14,982 nucleotides of DNA from Candidatus Sigynarchaeota archaeon (GTDB taxonomy: Archaea > Asgardarchaeota > Lokiarchaeia > Sigynarchaeales > Sigynarchaeaceae): contig JAUQYW010000149.1 in assembly GCA_030587525.1 (NCBI GenBank), positions 1 to 14,982 on the forward strand. The letters run 5' to 3'. The position numbers and the translations under genes are program-made. The notes under the pieces were generated by a model. It searched no databases. It was not told where the DNA came from and saw only the letters and a program-made list of their open reading frames with translations. Shown here one piece after another: positions 1-5,938 of the stretch. Numbering within the stretch: position 1 is the first letter of the stretch; every line of letters starts with the position of its first letter.

Positions 1-165
1 GCCGAACTCGATCTCGCTCAAGCCACGCTCGTCCATCTGCGATGCCAAGACGTTCATCGCCGATATAAAGCCAGCGATCAAGTCGCAGTTGATCTTTTCA
101 TCGGTATCAGAACCTTTGTGGAAGAGCACAATGCCATCGGTCTTCATGATCCAGACGTGTTCCAT
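1..165 (-). CDS. Longin-like (Asgard-type) protein, N-terminal part only
   Basis: The reading frame runs from an ATG at 165 off the left edge, giving 55 residues with no stop. The protein begins MEHVWIMKTDGIVLFHKG, then an acidic stretch and a helix (CDLIAGFISAMNVLASQM). This layout, a first strand with W-I, a turn with G-I-x-L-F-H, then a helix with GFISA, resembles the short longin or roadblock-like sensor domains that are abundant in Asgard archaea and often occur near small GTPases. The domain's exact partner is unknown. I chose this start because GAGCTGAT, one mismatch from the archaeal Shine-Dalgarno GAGGTGAT, lies 4 bases upstream, and because family members begin at this point. The frame stays open upstream to about 453 on the minus strand, so a longer N-terminus is formally possible, but its third positions are AT-rich. 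The C-terminus, and so the full function, is outside the window. Confidence 0.65.
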   Translation of the reverse strand, partial: MEHVWIMKTDGIVLFHKGSDTDEKINCDLIAGFISAMNVLASQMDERGLSEIEFG

Positions 166-737
166 GTGTATCAGCTCGTGTTTTGGTTGCTTCTGATCGA
201 TAAGATGGATATCTGGATATTGAAGAATGGGGAGGCTGATTCTTGTCAGGACAAAATTCAGCGGAACAAAAAAAAAGCAAAATTTTTGGAAGGCATATAA
301 TCGTTCATCATCGAAAATGAAATCGTAAAGGACCGCATCACCGTGATCTTGTGCAAGGAACCGCTCGGTTTCTAACCTCGAAGCTTTTGGGTGGCCATCA
401 TAGCAAATTCTCGAATTTTGTGACCTCGTACTCGTGCTGCAATTTCAGCACTTGAAACACCTTGGCCTTCTCGATTTCTTCCAAGAATGATGAGCGCTTC
501 ATGTCGATGTCGAGTCCGACGAGCCAGATTTCTGAGCACGTCACGGAATGGCGCGCCGTTCAACCCCTTTTTCTATAACTTTTTTCTCCGATTGCGAGTG
601 TGATGATAGATCGATGTTGCGCTAATAAAGCAACGGCATAATCAATATGGTTCAAGGAAACAAGAAGAAAGAAAGGAAAGACTTTTACATTCCACATCCC
701 GTTTCTCGCGCTCAAGAATGGCGTCGAATCAGCGACC
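166..737. other. 570-base stretch without a convincing intact gene; possible relic
   Basis: No intact gene is supported here. Three short overlapping frames look weakly protein-like. A plus-strand frame at 301-375 ends in TAA, has GC-rich third positions like real genes in this window, but has no start codon and a stop just before it (298-300); it could be the C-terminal relic of a lost gene. A minus-strand frame at 372-563 (TTG start, 63 codons) has a helix-turn-helix-like look but no usable ribosome-binding site and heavy CGA use. A plus-strand ORF at 647-784 (45 codons) runs antisense over the end of the next gene. A run of nine A at 268-276 and a TATA-like TTATATG on the minus strand near 294-300 could belong to the promoter of the left-edge gene. 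The stretch is best read as intergenic with decayed coding sequence. Confidence 0.4.
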
Positions 738-2660
738 TTATGTGGATGGATGACTACGTTTTGACATCCGTCGCGGTACGATAATCTTGACGTAGATGAA
801 CACTGCGACGATCACACCCGCTGTACATCCGACTACTAAAAGAATCGGCAACAAAAGGGAATTCTTATTCACCACCACCGTCGCGCTGGCCACGTTGCCG
901 ACAAGGTCCCGGGCGTAAGCCGTGATTGTGACGGTTCCGACAGCCGCGGCCTCCCAAAGGGTCGGGTCAATGGTCCCGCTGCACGCCACAGACATGTTCA
1001 CCGAACCTGCACCGCTGGTTTTCACGGCCGCCAACGAAGCGTTCGTGGCGCCACCGTCCAAGCTGCACCAGACGCCCCCCACGCCATAGTTGTCCCGGAC
1101 CGTAACGGAATAGGTTGGGGTACCATAAAATGCTTGGCTGGAACCCGGCGCGTTGATGGTCACAAATGGTGTCGCCTCGTCAACAACCAATGCCGCGTGG
1201 AGTATCTCTGTATCGGAACCCCATAAACTGTCGGTCTCATCATTCCAGACGACATGAGCGATGCCTTCAGGCCCCAACGCGATGGCGGGGTTTAAGCTGT
1301 CACCATCATTCCAATACACGCTACTCCACCCGTCGGACACGCATGTCGCGTTTGACCACCCGCCCGCAGCGGTCCACTTTGCATGGAAGATTTCTATGTC
1401 ATTGCCCCACGGACCATCCGTGTCGTCCTGCCAAACCGCGAGGACGCCACCGTCGGGTTCCACCGCGATGGCGGGGTTCAAGCTGTTACCACCATTCCAA
1501 TACACGCCACCCCACCCGTCGGAGACTAACGAGGCGTTCGACCACCCGCCCACGGCGGTCCACTTTGCATGGAATATTTCTATGTCATTGCCCCACGGAC
1601 CATTCGTGTCGTCGTACCAAACCGAATGGATGCTACCGTCGAGCCCCACCGCAATGGCAGGGTCAAAGCTGTTATGTTTATTCCAATACACGCCGCCCCA
1701 CCCGTCGGACACGCACGTCGCGTTTGACCACCCGCCCACGGCAGTCCACATCGCGTGGAGAATTTCAGGGTCACTGCCCCACGGTTGGAACAACGTGTTG
1801 TCCTGCCAAACCAAATGGACGGTGCCGTCCACACCCACTGCGATGGCGGGTCGTTCACTCGCCCCGTTATTCCAATAGACGCCACCACCCCCGTCGGACA
1901 AGCACGTGACGAGCGACCACCCGCTCGCGGCGGTCCACTTCGCGTATAGGATCTCAGTATCACTGCCCCACAGGCCGTCCGTGTCGTCCCACCAAGCCAG
2001 ATGAATGGTGCCATCAGATCCTACCGCAATCGTGGGACATATGCTAAAACCATTATTCCAATACCCACCATTCCACGTGTCGGATACTAACGAGGCGTTC
2101 GACCACCCGCTCGCGGCGGTCCACTTCGCGTATAGGATCTCAGAATCACTGCCCCACGGGCCAACTGTTGAGTCGCTCCAGGCAATATGGACGGTGCCGT
2201 CCGGCCCCAACGCGATGGCGGGGTTCAAGCTGGTACCACTATTCCAATACACGCCACCCCACCCGTCGGACACGCACGACGCATTCGACCACCCGCCCAC
2301 AGCGGTCCACTTTGCATAGAAGATTTCTACGTCGTTGCCCCACGGACCATCCGTGTCGTCTTGCCAAACCGCGTGAACGCTTCCGTCGGTTCCTGTTGCG
2401 ATAGTAGGGCACACGCTGTCATTATTATTCCAATACGCGCCATTCCATCCGTCGGACACGCATGTGGCGTTCGGCCATGGTGGCATTGCCGTCCTCGGGC
2501 TTGCTTTGCCATTTATAGGGGTTTGACGTTGCTCGCCAAGGTCGCGGCCCCCGCTTGCAACCAGGATGCAAACGACCAACGCGGTCGCCCACAAAAAAGC
2601 CTTCGAGGCACTTTTTACACCCTTGTAAATCATCATCTTTTTTTCATCCCAATTTTGCAT
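738..2660 (-). CDS. Membrane-anchored surface protein with seven-repeat beta-propeller and Ig-like domain
   Basis: The 640-residue protein has an N-terminal hydrophobic segment (about 21-37, signal peptide or anchor) and seven tandem units of 62 residues (one of 63) from about 62 to 490. An Ig-like domain follows (about 497-600), then a C-terminal transmembrane helix (about 601-628) and a basic tail (PRRMSKR). Each unit holds WSNATCVSDGWGGVYWN, then a P-x-I-A-x-G-x-DG-x-x-H-x-V-W-x-D core and GPWGNDIEIFYAKW. Seven such units suit one closed seven-bladed propeller. The topology predicts an extracellular propeller tethered to the membrane, perhaps binding glycans or protein partners. N-A-T/S sequons recur in most units and could be glycosylated. 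No Asp-box or catalytic set identifies an enzyme. A longer frame begins at TTG 2669, but ATG 2660 lies about 28 bases from a TATA-like box with no Shine-Dalgarno, which suits a leaderless start. The function is unknown. Confidence 0.85.
   Translation of the reverse strand: MQNWDEKKMMIYKGVKSASKAFLWATALVVCILVASGGRDLGEQRQTPINGKASPRTAMPPWPNATCVSDGWNGAYWNNNDSVCPTIATGTDGSVHAVWQDDTDGPWGNDVEIFYAKWTAVGGWSNASCVSDGWGGVYWNSGTSLNPAIALGPDGTVHIAWSDSTVGPWGSDSEILYAKWTAASGWSNASLVSDTWNGGYWNNGFSICPTIAVGSDGTIHLAWWDDTDGLWGSDTEILYAKWTAASGWSLVTCLSDGGGGVYWNNGASERPAIAVGVDGTVHLVWQDNTLFQPWGSDPEILHAMWTAVGGWSNATCVSDGWGGVYWNKHNSFDPAIAVGLDGSIHSVWYDDTNGPWGNDIEIFHAKWTAVGGWSNASLVSDGWGGVYWNGGNSLNPAIAVEPDGGVLAVWQDDTDGPWGNDIEIFHAKWTAAGGWSNATCVSDGWSSVYWNDGDSLNPAIALGPEGIAHVVWNDETDSLWGSDTEILHAALVVDEATPFVTINAPGSSQAFYGTPTYSVTVRDNYGVGGVWCSLDGGATNASLAAVKTSGAGSVNMSVACSGTIDPTLWEAAAVGTVTITAYARDLVGNVASATVVVNKNSLLLPILLVVGCTAGVIVAVFIYVKIIVPRRMSKRSHPST
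1190..2477 (-). repeat. Seven tandem 186-bp repeats coding propeller blades
   Basis: The units run 2477-2292, 2291-2106, 2105-1920, 1919-1731, 1730-1545, 1544-1359 and 1358 to about 1190. Six are close to 186 bases; the fourth is 189 because of a one-residue insertion in the DNTLFQPWGSD loop. Similarity is visible at the DNA level, for example CCACCCGTCGGACACGC in several units, which suggests recent duplication or ongoing recombination between units. Units 2, 5, 6 and 7 are closest to one another; units 3 and 4 diverge most in the SDGWGGVYW block. The last unit lacks its final strand, and the seven units are flanked by non-repeat sequence. The phase break typical of a propeller that closes with its N-terminal strand is possible but cannot be settled by eye. 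Confidence 0.9.
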
Positions 2661-2680
2661 TTTTATCAAAAATCGAGAAT

Positions 2681-2700
2681 CTTTTTAATAAAAGGACCTA
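2681..2700 (-). promoter_or_regulatory. TATA-like promoter of the propeller gene
   Basis: On the minus strand the sequence reads GGTCCTTTTATTAAAAAG, a TATA-like core about 28 bases before ATG 2660. With the usual archaeal spacing, transcription would start at or next to the ATG. A second candidate (ACTTATATG, about 2727-2735) lies further upstream and would give a leader of about 45 bases. There is no Shine-Dalgarno before the ATG, which favours the nearer box. Confidence 0.45.
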
Positions 2701-2832
2701 TTTCTGATTACTAAGATTAGATTAAAACATATAAGTCCGTCGATCTGACTTTTTTCGTAAGGGCACGCCTGGTTGGCTGGTCGCGGGGCACCTATCGTTT
2801 TTATCAGAATCCTCCTCTCTTAATGGGAACGG

Positions 2833-3087
2833 TTACACCTCCTTAATTTTTTGCTTTAACATCTCCGTGAACCCATGAGACCAGATCGATGCAAGAAATC
2901 CCACGGCAGTCGTGAGTCCAAGGATCTTCTGCTCCCACGGAATCCGGATCCACGGGCGTGTGGAATCCCACAATGCCACGGGGATACCGTTTGCTAGTAG
3001 CCAAGCCACGATTTCCTTCTTTCGCACGACCTGCCAGTGATTTATAGATTTATTGCCTTCTTCTCTGGAATTCTCATCAATTCGCAA
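2833..3087 (-). CDS. Small hypothetical protein with one membrane segment
   Basis: This ORF of up to 84 residues is not recognised. Its second half has a likely membrane helix (ILGLTTAVGFLASIW) and a basic end (KQKIKEV); the middle is Trp- and Pro-rich (LWDSTRPWIRIPWEQ). The longest form starts at TTG 3087 with no ribosome-binding site and overlaps the end of the recombinase fragment by 46 bases. Alternative starts are GTG 3027 and GTG 3009; the latter has AAGGA 4 bases upstream and gives 58 residues. A TATA-like AAATATACAAAG on the minus strand at about 3093-3105 could drive it separately. Third positions are GC-richer downstream of about 3030 than in the overlap, which favours one of the shorter starts. 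It could be a genuine small membrane protein or the remains of a larger gene. Confidence 0.4.
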   Translation of the reverse strand: MRIDENSREEGNKSINHWQVVRKKEIVAWLLANGIPVALWDSTRPWIRIPWEQKILGLTTAVGFLASIWSHGFTEMLKQKIKEV

Positions 3088-3401
3088 TCAAGCTTTGTAT
3101 ATTTTTTAACAAAGCCCTGCTGTGCCCATTTGATTTTATTGAGCATGGTCAGTTTGAGATTGTGAGTTGCTGGATGCTCCTCGTAGGATTCAATATAAAT
3201 AATCATCTCCTTGTCGGTTATCTCACTAATCGGCTTTCGTATCACGTTAAAGAAGGCGTGCAAAGTATCTAGCATCGTCTTAACAGAAGTCTCTGACATT
3301 TTTTTCTTTGCTACTTTCTTTCTTTCCTGGTTTTCTATCAAAAAGATTAGATCTTCATTCTCTTGACAGAAAAATTTTGTTGGCTTTTTGGTTTGCATCA
3401 T
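3042..3401 (-). pseudogene. Truncated tyrosine recombinase (integrase), core-binding domain only
   Basis: The frame codes for about 119 residues. After a basic N-terminus it contains a SAM-like core-binding domain of the XerC/XerD or archaeal integrase type: SETSVKTMLDTLHAFFNVI, then KPISEITDKEMIIYIES, then PATHNLKLTMLNKIKWAQQ. This domain grips DNA in full recombinases, which usually run to about 280-400 residues and carry an R-H-R-Y catalytic domain. Here the frame stops just where that domain should begin and nothing downstream continues it, so it cannot cut DNA and is best called a remnant. A short stand-alone DNA-binding protein is the alternative. AGGTGAT sits next to a double ATG (3401 and 3398); either could be used. 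The patch is visibly AT-richer than the flanking genes, which suggests transfer. Confidence 0.6.
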
Positions 3402-3434
3402 TATCACCTGCAATGATCAAAAATGAAGGGAAGA

Positions 3435-3447
3435 ATTAGTATATTTT
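3435..3447 (-). promoter_or_regulatory. TATA-like box before the recombinase remnant
   Basis: AAAATATACTAATTC on the minus strand lies about 35-45 bases before the ATG pair, placing the predicted transcript start near 3415 and leaving a short leader that contains the AGGTGAT ribosome-binding site. Confidence 0.35.
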
Positions 3448-3454
3448 GCTTGAG

Positions 3455-3482
3455 AAAAAATCAATAAAATTAAAAATAAAGG
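3455..3482 (-). terminator. T-tract terminator after the OFA transporter
   Basis: Directly after the transporter's TGA the minus strand reads CTTTATTTTTAATTTTATTG followed by ATTTTTTC. This run of T-tracts without a hairpin is the usual archaeal termination signal. Confidence 0.5.
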
Positions 3483-3487
3483 TTAGA

Positions 3488-4798
3488 TCATGCCTGTTTG
3501 CGAACTGGTGCCTTGGTTATGAGGGAAATGGCCATCGAGCCCAAGGACATGCATCCAAAGATGATGAAATATCCCGTGTATTGGTTGTTCATTAGAGAAA
3601 TCAATGGTCCCGCGAGCAATGCTCCGAGAATACCCGCTACACCATATGCGGAGAACACCACGCCGTAGTTCAAGCCCATGTTCTTCGGTCCATAATATTG
3701 CCGCGTGGTAGCAGGGAAGAGCGACAAGTTCCCGCCGAAGCAGAAATACACGAGGTTTCCAAATATAGCCCAAGTGATGATGGTCGGTATCGCAAAGAAC
3801 ATCATGGCTGCAGCCTGGACGGTGAACATGATTCCCATAGTTTTCACGCGCCCGATCTTGTCCGATAATTTTCCCCAGAAGATGCGTCCGATGGCATTGC
3901 ACGCACCCGCAATGGCAAGGATATAAATTGCTATGCTACTAATTAATGGACCTAACGTAGGGCTGACATCCAATCCGTAAACCCCGTAATCCTTGAAGTT
4001 CCCGATGACCATCAAGCCGCAGATCGCCGACATGATGTACATGAACCACAAGAAGTAGAAGGTCTTGGTCTTTACCATTTCCTGCGTAGTCCAGTTCTCG
4101 ATAACCGGCGCGGTGCCTGCCTTTGGCGCTGGAGGTTCCCAACCGGCCGGCTTGAATCCCGCGGGCGGATTGCGCAAGATGAATGCTCCGGTGAGAGCCA
4201 TTCCACCCATGATGATTCCAGAAACGATTAATCCTGTCGACAAGTTAATACCGGCAATTATGTAGTAATACAAGAAATTGAACAGTATTGACCCCGCGCC
4301 AAATCCTGCTACTGCGAGCCCGTTAATGAGCCCGATCTTGTCCGGGAACCATTTTGTCGCGCACGCGATTGGACAAACGTAAGCTAGACCGATTCCACCG
4401 CCGCCTATCATCCCAAATGTGGCGACCATTCCAAATACGTTCCCATCCGCGGGGGGGAACATAGCAACGACGCCGGCAAGCAATATTCCTGCCAACAAGA
4501 CGATACTTCCGGTAATTGCTACAATTTTCGGCCCTTTCTTATCTTGCCACCGTCCCGCTGGAACCATTAAGATCGCAAAGAACAAAAGACCAAATGCGAA
4601 AGGTAACAATCCCATCGTTTTCCTTGTTGATGAGTCATATATCGTCTTCGTCGGATCGATGAAATTTTGCATTGGTGTCAAGAGGAACCCGTAGGAATAG
4701 ATGGCACCCAATGCAAATTGCACGAGCATCGCCGCGACGACGATTATCCAGCGATTCATTACCTTCGCTGGTTGTTCTGTTTGTTTTTGTTCGCTCAT
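3488..4798 (-). CDS. OFA-family major facilitator transporter (oxalate/formate antiporter-like)
   Basis: The 436-residue protein has about 12 membrane helices. It shows the OFA hallmarks: helix 1 with QFALGAIYSYGFLLTPM (27-43), the MFS motif A loop GRWQDKKGPK (82-91), the block YVCPIACATKWFPDKIGL (140-157), the second-half motif GRIFWGKLSDKIGR (304-317), and FGGNLSLFPATTRQYYG (354-370) followed by NYGVVFSAYG. The family includes the oxalate/formate exchanger OxlT and monocarboxylate carriers, so the substrate is probably a small carboxylate such as formate, oxalate, lactate or pyruvate; the sequence alone does not decide. A proline-rich central loop lies around 211-231. The ATG start has TGACGTGA 6 bases upstream. 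It is the last of four same-strand genes but has its own TATA-like box in a 220-base gap, so it may be transcribed alone. Confidence 0.9.
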   Translation of the reverse strand: MSEQKQTEQPAKVMNRWIIVVAAMLVQFALGAIYSYGFLLTPMQNFIDPTKTIYDSSTRKTMGLLPFAFGLLFFAILMVPAGRWQDKKGPKIVAITGSIVLLAGILLAGVVAMFPPADGNVFGMVATFGMIGGGGIGLAYVCPIACATKWFPDKIGLINGLAVAGFGAGSILFNFLYYYIIAGINLSTGLIVSGIIMGGMALTGAFILRNPPAGFKPAGWEPPAPKAGTAPVIENWTTQEMVKTKTFYFLWFMYIMSAICGLMVIGNFKDYGVYGLDVSPTLGPLISSIAIYILAIAGACNAIGRIFWGKLSDKIGRVKTMGIMFTVQAAAMMFFAIPTIITWAIFGNLVYFCFGGNLSLFPATTRQYYGPKNMGLNYGVVFSAYGVAGILGALLAGPLISLMNNQYTGYFIIFGCMSLGSMAISLITKAPVRKQA

Positions 4799-4804
4799 AA
4801 CTTC

Positions 4805-4818
4805 TCACGTCAACGTGA
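4805..4818. promoter_or_regulatory. 14-base palindrome before the OFA transporter (possible operator)
   Basis: TCACGT-CA-ACGTGA is a perfect dyad with a 2-base centre. It lies between the TATA-like box and the ATG, at the expected transcript start. The spacing is too short for a good RNA hairpin, so a protein-binding operator is the more natural reading. One arm also forms the TGACGTGA ribosome-binding region. Confidence 0.35.
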
Positions 4819-4839
4819 TTGTACACCATTTGACTCGTG

Positions 4840-4852
4840 GAAAAATAAACTT
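4840..4852 (-). promoter_or_regulatory. TATA-like box of the OFA transporter
   Basis: The minus strand reads AAGTTTATTTTTCC. With normal archaeal spacing, transcription would start near 4817 and leave a leader of about 20 bases. The rest of the 4799-5018 gap holds no supported gene. Confidence 0.4.
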
Positions 4853-5018
4853 GAGTACAAATCCGTGTGGTGTAGTTGTGCTGGTAATAAAAATTTTGTA
4901 ACTCGATCACGCGGGGTGTGCAAGATGGACGAGTCTGAATGCATTCACCGAGAAAATGCGAATTTTATGACGGAGCAAAGAAGAGAATTTTGTAAATTTG
5001 CCAGGATGACATTGGCCT

Positions 5019-5432
5019 TTACGATCCCGGACGAGCCAATTTCTTGAATTGCTTGAGCTTATACTCGGTATACTTGCGAACAATAGGCGAGAGATCTTCT
5101 TTCTTCAGTGCATTTAGGAGCAAGATCGCGTCGTGATAATTGCCCTTGCGGCGCAGCTCGTCCATGCGCAGAAAACGCTTGGCAACGTCCGGATGTTGCT
5201 GGAAATATTCGTTAACTTCCTTTTCCATGTCCTTGTGCTTTATCCGTTTTGGCATGCCCTTGTTTTGAAACCTCTGGATCAAGTAATAACGCAAGGTCTG
5301 TCCCGCGAACAAGGAGCCCATGACCACGGCGACCCGCAGCCACGGATCCGGGGGCACGACGGCGAGAATGAGCAGCGCTGCCCCGATGGATAGCGCAGTC
5401 GTCTCGATAGTATAGAGCTTCCTCTTATCCAC
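5019..5432 (-). CDS. Small two-helix membrane protein with cytoplasmic helical tail
   Basis: The 137-residue protein is not recognised as a named family. Two hydrophobic helices (about 10-27 and 32-52) are separated by a short PPDPW turn, so both ends are probably cytoplasmic. The tail is helical and highly charged; RMDELRRKGNYHDAILLLN looks like a single TPR-type helix pair, a protein-contact element. The GTG start at 5432 has no Shine-Dalgarno but lies about 20 bases after a TATA-like TTTTTTATTTT, which suits a leaderless message. It follows the zinc-ribbon membrane protein on the same strand with a 36-base gap, so the two may act together at the membrane. No enzymatic motif is visible. Confidence 0.7.
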   Translation of the reverse strand: MDKRKLYTIETTALSIGAALLILAVVPPDPWLRVAVVMGSLFAGQTLRYYLIQRFQNKGMPKRIKHKDMEKEVNEYFQQHPDVAKRFLRMDELRRKGNYHDAILLLNALKKEDLSPIVRKYTEYKLKQFKKLARPGS

Positions 5433-5447
5433 GAGTTAAGAAAGGAT

Positions 5448-5462
5448 CGAAAATAAAAAAAG
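5448..5462 (-). promoter_or_regulatory. T-rich element: TATA-like box and/or terminator
   Basis: CCTTTTTTTATTTTC on the minus strand lies between the stop of the zinc-ribbon gene and the GTG of the next gene. It could end the upstream transcript, start the downstream one, or both. Its distance from the GTG matches a leaderless start. Confidence 0.35.
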
Positions 5463-5468
5463 GAATTG

Positions 5469-5903
5469 TTATTGCAGCGTGGCGCCGCAGCCTGGGCAAA
5501 ACTTGTCGTTCGCCGACACGGGCGCGTGGCATTCTGAACACTCGAATTCTCCGGCCGGCTGCGCCGGAGGTGGTGTCGCGACTTGTTTTTGCTCTTCCGG
5601 CGTCAACTCGAGTTTCTGGATGCCAAGCCGCTTCATGGCAGCTTTCAAGTCCTCCTCCGTCATGTCCTCGGCCTTTTTACCTGTGTTGGCCTCTATTTTT
5701 TGCACGTCCGGCGCTGCGAGCTTGATGGCTGCTGCGATGCCAGCTCCCGCGGCAAGAACGATGCCGGTTCTCACTGCAACGCGCCGAAATATGCGCCTGG
5801 CAGTTCGTCTCGCGACACGGCGCGCAATGCGCCTGGCGGCAACGCCGCCTCCAATAGCCGCACCGATCGCGGCTCGCCTGATAGCTCTCCTGAGTGGTGG
5901 CAT
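5469..5903 (-). CDS. Arg-rich membrane protein with SHOCT-like helix and C-terminal zinc ribbon
   Basis: This 144-residue protein has four parts. The N-terminus (1-45) is rich in Arg and Ala, with Arg pairs at 24-25, 28-29, 32-33, 36-37 and 40-41, exactly four residues apart. A hydrophobic Ala/Gly segment follows (about 47-64). A short acidic helix at 80-95 (DMTEEDLKAAMKRLGI) resembles the SHOCT oligomerisation motif. After a proline linker comes a zinc ribbon with Cys122, Cys125, Cys136 and Cys139 (C-x2-C-x10-C-x2-C). The arginine ladder should form one charged face of a helix and could bind nucleic acid or acidic lipid. The ATG has GTGAT 7-8 bases upstream. It lies 35 bases after the acyl-CoA synthetase stop, so the two are probably co-transcribed. 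The function is unknown. Confidence 0.75.
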   Translation of the reverse strand: MPPLRRAIRRAAIGAAIGGGVAARRIARRVARRTARRIFRRVAVRTGIVLAAGAGIAAAIKLAAPDVQKIEANTGKKAEDMTEEDLKAAMKRLGIQKLELTPEEQKQVATPPPAQPAGEFECSECHAPVSANDKFCPGCGATLQ

Positions 5904-5938
5904 GGTCTAATCACGATTCTTGCTGGTTGATCCATTCA

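Noticed and set aside
118..300. Plus-strand 60-codon ORF at the left edge
   Set aside because: It is antisense to the longin-like frame, which has a better start signal and family resemblance.
372..563. Minus-strand 63-codon ORF with a helix-turn-helix look
   Set aside because: TTG start directly after a stop, no properly spaced ribosome-binding site, frequent CGA codons unlike neighbouring genes, and competing frames on the same DNA.
647..784. Plus-strand 45-codon ORF (begins MVQGNKKKERKDFY)
   Set aside because: No ribosome-binding site or TATA-like box at a proper distance, unbiased third positions, and its end overlaps the propeller gene antisense.
1166..1909. Long plus-strand ORFs (up to 247 codons) inside the propeller gene
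   Set aside because: They are antisense shadows of the repeat units: the same 186-base repeat gives repeated Arg/Pro/His-rich text in these frames with no start signal.
1190..2477. Regular repeats read as a CRISPR array
   Set aside because: The 186-base units are continuous, in frame, without unique spacers, and encode protein.
2733..2756. AAGTC/GACTT hairpin followed by six T on the plus strand
   Set aside because: A five-base stem with no plus-strand gene upstream; most likely chance.
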